14,338 bases of DNA from Tannerellaceae bacterium. Its GTDB lineage: Bacteria; Bacteroidota; Bacteroidia; Bacteroidales; Tannerellaceae. The notes below the pieces were generated by a model. That model was not told where the DNA came from, made no database searches, and worked only from the letters and a program-made list of their open reading frames with translations. This document shows positions 14,189 through 14,338 of this stretch, piece by piece. The stretch's first letter is position 1. Each line of letters opens with the position of its first letter. The position numbers and the translations under genes were made by a program. The stretch is from positions 1 through 14,338 of the forward strand of contig JAITAD010000002.1 of NCBI GenBank assembly GCA_031284275.1, read 5' to 3'.

Positions 14189-14338
14189 ATGCTAACGATT
14201 AGGATACTTGAAGAACAGACGGAGGATGTGCTCCGACGACTGAAAAAGAAATGTTTCGACGGCGGTGAAGAACTTATAACGAGCATCCTTATCAAGGATA
14301 AAGCCCGACGCGAGGCGCAACGGGCACAGGATTCGCTA
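14189..14338 (+). CDS. serS: Seryl-tRNA synthetase, N-terminal fragment (continues beyond window)
   Basis: Fifty codons run open to the window edge. The start M-L-T-I-R-I-L-E-E-Q, then V-L-R-R-L-K-K-K at 14-21 and I-K-D-K-A-R-R-E-A-Q at 35-44, match the beginning of bacterial seryl-tRNA synthetases, especially those of Bacteroidota. This region forms the first helix of the long antiparallel coiled coil that grips the extra arm of tRNA-Ser; the class II catalytic core lies outside the window. The enzyme charges tRNA-Ser (and tRNA-Sec where present) in the cytosol. The gene is divergent from ugd. The coding strand again has more G than C here. Confidence 0.88.
   Translation, partial: MLTIRILEEQTEDVLRRLKKKCFDGGEELITSILIKDKARREAQRAQDSL

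Noticed and set aside
1..14338. CRISPR arrays, tRNA/rRNA genes, insertion sequences, prophage genes
   Set aside because: No regularly spaced direct repeats, cloverleaf or rRNA-like stretches, transposase or integrase motifs were seen on reading both strands.

Overview
The window looks like a chromosomal segment of a Bacteroidales bacterium (phylum Bacteroidota). Three signs point there: promoter-like TAnnTTTG (-7) boxes lie upstream of several genes, translation starts mostly lack a strong Shine-Dalgarno sequence, and several protein families are typical of this group (Wzi-type capsule assembly barrel, a large secreted protein with a C-terminal domain resembling DUF6383, HX4E lipid A acyltransferase). 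The DUF6383-like domain suggests the Tannerellaceae/Porphyromonadaceae neighbourhood, but this is inference. I see no insertion sequence, phage, CRISPR, tRNA or rRNA.

Layout. 1-414 (minus, cut by the window edge): N-terminus of a Tat/lipoprotein-type xylose-isomerase-like TIM-barrel protein. 543-770 (minus): only the N-terminal domain of ribosome maturation factor RimP, ending exactly at the domain boundary and without the usual nusA-infB partners. 827-5981 (plus): a tightly overlapped run ruvA, tolC-like, lpxL-like acyltransferase, then one 816-codon frame that joins a cytoplasmic GT2 glycosyltransferase to an outer-membrane Wzi-like barrel with a signal-peptide-like segment between them. 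6062-7096: a Gfo/Idh/MocA oxidoreductase with its own promoter. 7240-10272: a large secreted protein of unknown function. 10293-12754: a Fur-family regulator, purA (4-nt overlap) and a membrane zinc metallopeptidase. 12764-14074 (minus): UDP-glucose 6-dehydrogenase, convergent with the previous run. 14189-end (plus): the first 50 codons of serS, divergent from ugd.

How the genes fit together. Housekeeping functions (ruvA, purA, serS, a remnant of rimP) are interleaved with envelope-building functions: lipid A acylation, a glycosyltransferase, capsule assembly, UDP-glucuronate supply, a TolC channel and a secreted surface protein. The most notable points are the GT2-Wzi fusion, the domain-exact RimP truncation, a near-identical palindrome present both in the leader and near the 3' end of the large secreted-protein gene, and a Fur-like regulator translationally coupled to purA. 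Strand composition also changes from G-rich to C-rich near 5.8-6.3 kb although all genes on both sides run the same way.
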